This document shows positions 4,436 to 7,761 of a stretch of DNA of 7,761 nucleotides, in pieces. Within the stretch, counting starts at the first letter, position 1, and each line of letters opens with the position of its first letter. This DNA comes from DAITQM01 sp039794245 (GTDB lineage Bacteria; Pseudomonadota; Gammaproteobacteria; Xanthomonadales; Wenzhouxiangellaceae): contig JBDIVS010000034.1 in the NCBI GenBank assembly GCA_039794245.1, positions 1 through 7,761 on the forward strand, written 5' to 3'. Made by a program: the position numbers and the translations under genes. The notes under the pieces were generated by a model. It was not told where the DNA came from. It worked only from the letters and a program-made list of their open reading frames with translations, and did not search any database.

Positions 4436-6222
4436 GCCCCGCCTACCGGACGATCACCCACGAGTACGATGTGGTTGTGATCGGTGCCGGCGGCGCCGGC
4501 CTCAGGGCAACGATGGGGCTCGCCGCCAAGGGGCTGAAAACCGCCTGCGTCACGAAAGTCTTCCCCACCCGCAGCCATACCGTCGCAGCGCAGGGCGGTA
4601 TGAGCGCCGCGCTCGGCAACATGGGCGAGGACGATTGGCGCTGGCACATGTACGATACGATCAAAGGGTCGGACTGGCTCGGCGACCAGGACGCAATCGA
4701 ATACATGTGCCGCGAGGCGGTCCCGGCGGTGATCGAACTCGAGCACTTCGGCGTGCCGTTTTCGCGCACCGCCGACGGCCGGATCTACCAGCGCCCGTTC
4801 GGCGGCATGACGACGCATTTCGGCGAAGGCACTGCGCAGCGCACCTGCGCCGCCGCCGACCGCACCGGGCACGCCATCCTGCACGCCCTGTACCAGCAGT
4901 CGCTGAAATACGACGCGACGTTTTTCATCGAGTACTTCGCCCTTGACCTCCTGTTCGACGACGGCGGTACCTGCCGCGGCGCCGTCGCCTGGAACCTCGC
5001 CGACGGCACGTTGCATGTTTTCAAGGCGAAAGGCGTAGTGTTGGCCACCGGCGGTTACGGCCGGACGTATTTCTCCTGCACTTCGGCGCATACCTGCACC
5101 GGTGACGGCAACGCCATGGTGCTGCGCGCCGGATTGGCCTTGCAGGACATGGAATTCATCCAGTTTCATCCGACCGGCGTTTATGGCGCCGGCATGCTGA
5201 TCACCGAAGGGGTGCGCGGTGAGGGTGGTTATCTGACCAATGCCGCAGGCGAGCGATTCATGGAACGCTATGCGCCGAACGCCAAGGATCTCGCTTCACG
5301 CGATATCGTCAGCCGGGCGATGACGATCGAAATCCGCGAGGGGCGGGGCGTCGGCAAGAACAAGGACCACCTCCATCTCAACTTGCAGCACCTCGGGCCG
5401 GAAGTGATCGCCGAGCGGTTGCCGGGCATCGCCGAGACGGCGCGTGTTTTTTCCGGCGTCGATGTCAGCCGCGAGCCGATTCCGGTGTTGCCGACCGCAC
5501 ATTACAACATGGGCGGCATCCCGACCAATTACCACGGCGAAGTCGTGCAGCTCAATGACGGCGATCCCGACGCCATCGTGCCGGGGCTCTACGCCATCGG
5601 CGAGGCGGCCTGCGTTTCGGTGCACGGCGCCAACCGCCTGGGCTCGAATTCGCTGCTCGACATTGTCGTCTTCGGCCGTGCCGTCGCCGAGCGCTGCGCC
5701 GCGACAATCGATCCCAGGGCGCGCCATCCGGAATCGCCGGCCGCCGCTGTCGAGCGGGTGATCGCCGATTTCGATGCCGTCCGACATGCGGCCGGCGATA
5801 TCGCCACGGCCGAACTGCGCGATCGGATGCAGCGGACGATGCAACTGGACGCCGGGGTTTTCCGCAGCGCCGAGTCGCTGGCCGCCGGCTGTGAAAAAAT
5901 ATCGGCCCTGTACCGCGACTTCAGCCAAATCAGGGTCGCCGACCGGTCGCTGATCTGGAACAGCGATCTCGTCGAGACCCTCGAATTGCGCAATCTTCTG
6001 GGTAACGCCCTGACCGCCATCTACGCCGCGCACAACCGCACCGAAAGCCGCGGTGCCCACGCCCGCGAGGATTATCCCGAACGCGACGATGCCAACTGGC
6101 TCAAACACACGCTGATCAAAGCGGATGCCTCGGGCAGGACCGAAATCGCCTATCGCCCGGTGCACCTTAACACGCTGACCGGCGATGTCGAACCGGTGCC
6201 GCCGAAAAAGCGTGTTTATTGA
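4432..6222 (+). CDS. sdhA: Succinate dehydrogenase flavoprotein subunit SdhA
   Basis: This 596-aa catalytic subunit of complex II oxidises succinate to fumarate on the cytoplasmic face of the inner membrane and passes electrons from FAD to SdhB. A dinucleotide-binding loop GAGGAG lies at residues 18-23. His49 in TRSHTVAAQGG is the expected covalent FAD attachment site (E. coli His45). Active-site residues align with E. coli: His246 in QFHPTG, Thr258 in LITEG, Arg290 in AKDLASRD, His357 in TAHYNMGG and Arg402 in ANRLGSNS. The C-terminus ends PPKKRVY as usual. I chose the GTG at 4432 because the family's N-terminus fits there (E. coli SdhA is 588 aa) and GGGAG lies 7 bp upstream. A longer in-frame reading back to 4117 lies inside sdhD and is a shadow. 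The start overlaps the sdhD stop by 4 bp. Confidence 0.97.
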   Translation: MSPAYRTITHEYDVVVIGAGGAGLRATMGLAAKGLKTACVTKVFPTRSHTVAAQGGMSAALGNMGEDDWRWHMYDTIKGSDWLGDQDAIEYMCREAVPAVIELEHFGVPFSRTADGRIYQRPFGGMTTHFGEGTAQRTCAAADRTGHAILHALYQQSLKYDATFFIEYFALDLLFDDGGTCRGAVAWNLADGTLHVFKAKGVVLATGGYGRTYFSCTSAHTCTGDGNAMVLRAGLALQDMEFIQFHPTGVYGAGMLITEGVRGEGGYLTNAAGERFMERYAPNAKDLASRDIVSRAMTIEIREGRGVGKNKDHLHLNLQHLGPEVIAERLPGIAETARVFSGVDVSREPIPVLPTAHYNMGGIPTNYHGEVVQLNDGDPDAIVPGLYAIGEAACVSVHGANRLGSNSLLDIVVFGRAVAERCAATIDPRARHPESPAAAVERVIADFDAVRHAAGDIATAELRDRMQRTMQLDAGVFRSAESLAAGCEKISALYRDFSQIRVADRSLIWNSDLVETLELRNLLGNALTAIYAAHNRTESRGAHAREDYPERDDANWLKHTLIKADASGRTEIAYRPVHLNTLTGDVEPVPPKKRVY

Positions 6223-6241
6223 TCGTTTACCGCTGACCCGA

Positions 6242-6254
6242 AACGGAAACCGTT
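6242..6254 (+). promoter_or_regulatory. Small inverted repeat abutting the sdhB start codon
   Basis: AACGG (6242-6246), a loop AAA, then CCGTT (6250-6254) forms a perfect 5-bp inverted repeat directly against the ATG at 6255. It contains the only purine-rich, ribosome-binding-like stretch (GGAAA, 6245-6249) in the 32-bp sdhA-sdhB gap. In mRNA it could weakly mask initiation. The stem is short, so function is uncertain. Confidence 0.3.
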
Positions 6255-7040
6255 ATGGCCGAATTTCTGCTGCCGAAAAACTCGCGTCCGATCCAGGGCA
6301 GGGCGTACCCGGCGCCGCCGGACGCCGCGTCCATCAAGACCTTCAAGATCTACCGTTACGACCCTGATGCCGGCGCCAACCCGCGGATCGATACCTACCC
6401 GATCGATACCGCGCAGTGCGGGCCGATGGTCCTCGACGCGCTGATCAAAATCAAGAACGAAACGGATCCGACGCTGACCTTCCGCCGCTCATGCCGCGAG
6501 GGCATCTGCGGCTCGTGCGCGATGAACATCGACGGCACCAACACTCTGGCCTGCACCAAGAGCATCGGCGAGATCAAGGGCGCGGTCAGGATTTATCCCC
6601 TGCCGCACCTGCCGGTGGTCAAGGACCTGGTGCCCGATCTGTCGCATTTTTACGCCCAGTATGCCACGATCCGCCCCTGGCTCAGAACGGCGAGCGCCCC
6701 GCCGCCCGACCGCGAACGTCTGCAGTCGCCGGCAGACCGCGCTCGGCTCGATGGTCTTTACGAATGCATCCTGTGCGCCTGCTGCTCGACCTCGTGCCCG
6801 AGCTACTGGTGGAATGGCGATCGCTACCTCGGCCCGGCGATCCTGCTGCAAGCCTATCGCTGGATCGCCGATTCGCGCGACGAGGCGACCGGTGAACGCC
6901 TCGACGAACTCGAAGATCCGTTCCGCCTGTATCGCTGTCACACGATCATGAACTGCACGCAGACCTGCCCCAAAGGCTTGAACCCGGCCAAAGCGATCGC
7001 CTGCATCAAGCAGAAAATCATCGAGCGGAAAATCGCCTGA
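6255..7040 (+). CDS. sdhB: Succinate dehydrogenase iron-sulfur subunit SdhB
   Basis: This 261-aa subunit carries electrons from SdhA to quinone through three clusters. The [2Fe-2S] ligands are Cys80, Cys85, Cys88 and Cys100 in SCREGICGSC...LAC. Cys171, Cys174, Cys177 and Cys238 should hold the [4Fe-4S] cluster, and Cys181, Cys228 and Cys234 the [3Fe-4S] cluster. The spacing of CILCACCSTSCP and CHTIMNCTQTCPKG is the same as in E. coli. The protein is about 20 residues longer than E. coli SdhB (238 aa) because of the N-terminus MAEFLLPKNSRPIQG..., a form I associate with alphaproteobacterial, mitochondrial and Xanthomonas-type SdhB. SIKTFKIYRYDP then begins the ferredoxin domain. The ATG at 6255 lies 32 bp after sdhA. 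The stop is 8 bp before sdhE. Confidence 0.97.
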   Translation: MAEFLLPKNSRPIQGRAYPAPPDAASIKTFKIYRYDPDAGANPRIDTYPIDTAQCGPMVLDALIKIKNETDPTLTFRRSCREGICGSCAMNIDGTNTLACTKSIGEIKGAVRIYPLPHLPVVKDLVPDLSHFYAQYATIRPWLRTASAPPPDRERLQSPADRARLDGLYECILCACCSTSCPSYWWNGDRYLGPAILLQAYRWIADSRDEATGERLDELEDPFRLYRCHTIMNCTQTCPKGLNPAKAIACIKQKIIERKIA

Positions 7041-7048
7041 CCCTGCCG

Positions 7049-7309
7049 GTGGCCCCTGACGAACGGCTGGATCGGTTACGGCGGCTGCGCTGGCACTGCC
7101 GGCGCGGCATGCGCGAACTCGATCTTTTGCTCGGCGGTTATCTCGAAGCCCATCATCCCGACTGGGGGGATACGCAATGGCGGCATTTTGAAGCCTTGCT
7201 GGCGCACGACGATCATCAGCTTTGGCGCTGGCTGATCGCCGGCGATCCCGTCCCAGCTGCCGGACTGGCGGCCCTCGTGGCGAGCATCCGTGACGCCGCT
7301 TGCGATTGA
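7049..7309 (+). CDS. sdhE: FAD assembly factor SdhE (CptB/YgfY family)
   Basis: This 86-aa cytoplasmic protein promotes covalent attachment of FAD to SdhA; the mitochondrial homologue is SDHAF2. The diagnostic RGxxE motif is present as Arg19-Gly20-Met21-Arg22-Glu23 within RWHCRRGMRELD, nearly identical to the same stretch in E. coli SdhE. FEALLAHDDHQLWRWLIAGDPVP (about residues 47-69) matches the second conserved block. The start is a GTG at 7049, the only usable codon that keeps the motif at its normal distance from the N-terminus. No Shine-Dalgarno sequence is seen in the 8-bp gap after sdhB, so translation may be coupled. The gene overlaps the next one by 20 bp. Its place at the end of the sdh genes fits its role. 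Confidence 0.93.
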   Translation: MAPDERLDRLRRLRWHCRRGMRELDLLLGGYLEAHHPDWGDTQWRHFEALLAHDDHQLWRWLIAGDPVPAAGLAALVASIRDAACD

Positions 7310-7709
7310 ATTGCCGGCCCGCGATCCGTTCCGCCTCGGGCGCTGGCTGGCCGTACCGCTTACCGCACTGCCGCTGCCTTTTACCGCAATCCCGTTACCG
7401 CAGGGCACGCTGCTCGTGGCGGCCAGCGCCTTGTGGGCCATTGCGGCGGCGCGGCGGGCGAGGGCGGCGCTCTGCTGGCAGCGGCTGACCCTGCACGCCG
7501 GCGGGCGGGCGGTGCTCGTAACCCGCGACGGCGGTCATGAACGCGAAGCGCAGCTCGCGCGCCTCGTGCTGATTTTCAATGCCCTGGCCATCGTCGCCTT
7601 GCGCCTCGAAGCGCCACGGGCAACGGCGCAGGTGCTGTACCTGCCGGCCTCGAGCCTGTCGGCCGATGCCTTCCGGCGGCTGCGGATTCTCAGACTGGAC
7701 AATTCATGA
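7290..7709 (+). CDS. ygfX: YgfX-like membrane protein (CptA family)
   Basis: This 139-aa protein has two hydrophobic segments near residues 17-36 and 39-55, then a basic stretch (AARRARAALCW) and a soluble C-terminal domain. It ends with LYLPASSLSADAFRRLRILRL, which resembles the YgfX tail pattern (L.L..dS.da..wR.LRr.L). Length, topology and position right after sdhE all match E. coli ygfX, which lies next to sdhE (ygfY). In E. coli YgfX has been described as an inner-membrane toxin acting on FtsZ and MreB, with SdhE as its proposed antitoxin; that role is disputed and cannot be judged here. The start is a GTG at 7290 overlapping sdhE, or possibly a TTG at 7311. Sequence similarity in this family is low, so the call rests partly on context. 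Confidence 0.75.
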   Translation: MTPLAIELPARDPFRLGRWLAVPLTALPLPFTAIPLPQGTLLVAASALWAIAAARRARAALCWQRLTLHAGGRAVLVTRDGGHEREAQLARLVLIFNALAIVALRLEAPRATAQVLYLPASSLSADAFRRLRILRLDNS

Positions 7710-7761
7710 CTGTCCCGATGAAAGCCTGCTGACTCCGAAAGTTGCCCTCTTCATGACTGTC
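7703..7761. repeat. 12-bp direct repeat carrying an ATG, at the right edge
   Basis: TTCATGACTGTC occurs at 7703-7714 and again at 7750-7761, which is the last base of the window. In the first copy the ATG (7706) overlaps the ygfX stop in an ATGA and opens an 8-codon ORF (MTVPMKAC) that stops at TGA 7730. The second ATG (7753) runs off the window as MTV and may start the next gene. No hairpin with a T-tract lies in the 52-bp tail, so transcription may continue. Confidence 0.7.

Overview
The window is GC-rich, densely packed proteobacterial DNA. I favour a gammaproteobacterium. The evidence is an E. coli-like PgsA, a YgfZ with the KGCYxGQE motif, and the sdhE-ygfX pair known from gammaproteobacterial genomes. 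SdhB and a small DUF1674/SDHAF4-type assembly factor, however, are of the kind common in alphaproteobacteria, mitochondria and some gammaproteobacteria. The genus cannot be named from the sequence.

Layout from left to right. (1) Bases 1-128 hold the C-terminal end of an IS481-type transposase, and the element seems to end only a few bases before pgsA. (2) pgsA (phosphatidylglycerophosphate synthase) and a class I methyltransferase follow on the + strand. (3) A convergent - strand pair comes next: ygfZ (folate-dependent Fe-S maintenance protein), then a secreted PhnD-like substrate-binding protein, read leftwards from about 3268 to 1575. (4) A divergent intergenic region of 80 bp holds a 25-bp direct repeat with promoter-like elements facing both ways. 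(5) A long + strand operon runs from 3349 past the window end: a 64-aa SDHAF4-like gene, a possible 19-codon leader ORF, sdhC, sdhD, sdhA, sdhB, sdhE and ygfX. Several of its genes overlap or nearly touch.

Together the right half is a complete respiratory complex II module with its maturation factors. SdhC and SdhD form the heme b/quinone membrane anchor, SdhA is the flavoprotein and SdhB the three-cluster iron-sulfur subunit. SdhE promotes covalent flavinylation of SdhA, the SDHAF4-like protein is expected to help SdhA-FAD join SdhB, and YgfZ supports Fe-S cluster enzymes. In E. coli, ygfZ is divergent from sdhE-ygfX, and sdhCDAB is elsewhere. Here the sdh genes lie between those two arms.

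I see no wholly new system. The points most worth a second look are the small SDHAF4-like gene with its duplicated promoter/start region, the 19-codon ORF whose stop lies in the sdhC ribosome binding site, the insertion-sequence end against pgsA, and a duplicated start-codon segment at the right edge. I found no tRNA, rRNA, CRISPR array, riboswitch or convincing intrinsic terminator.
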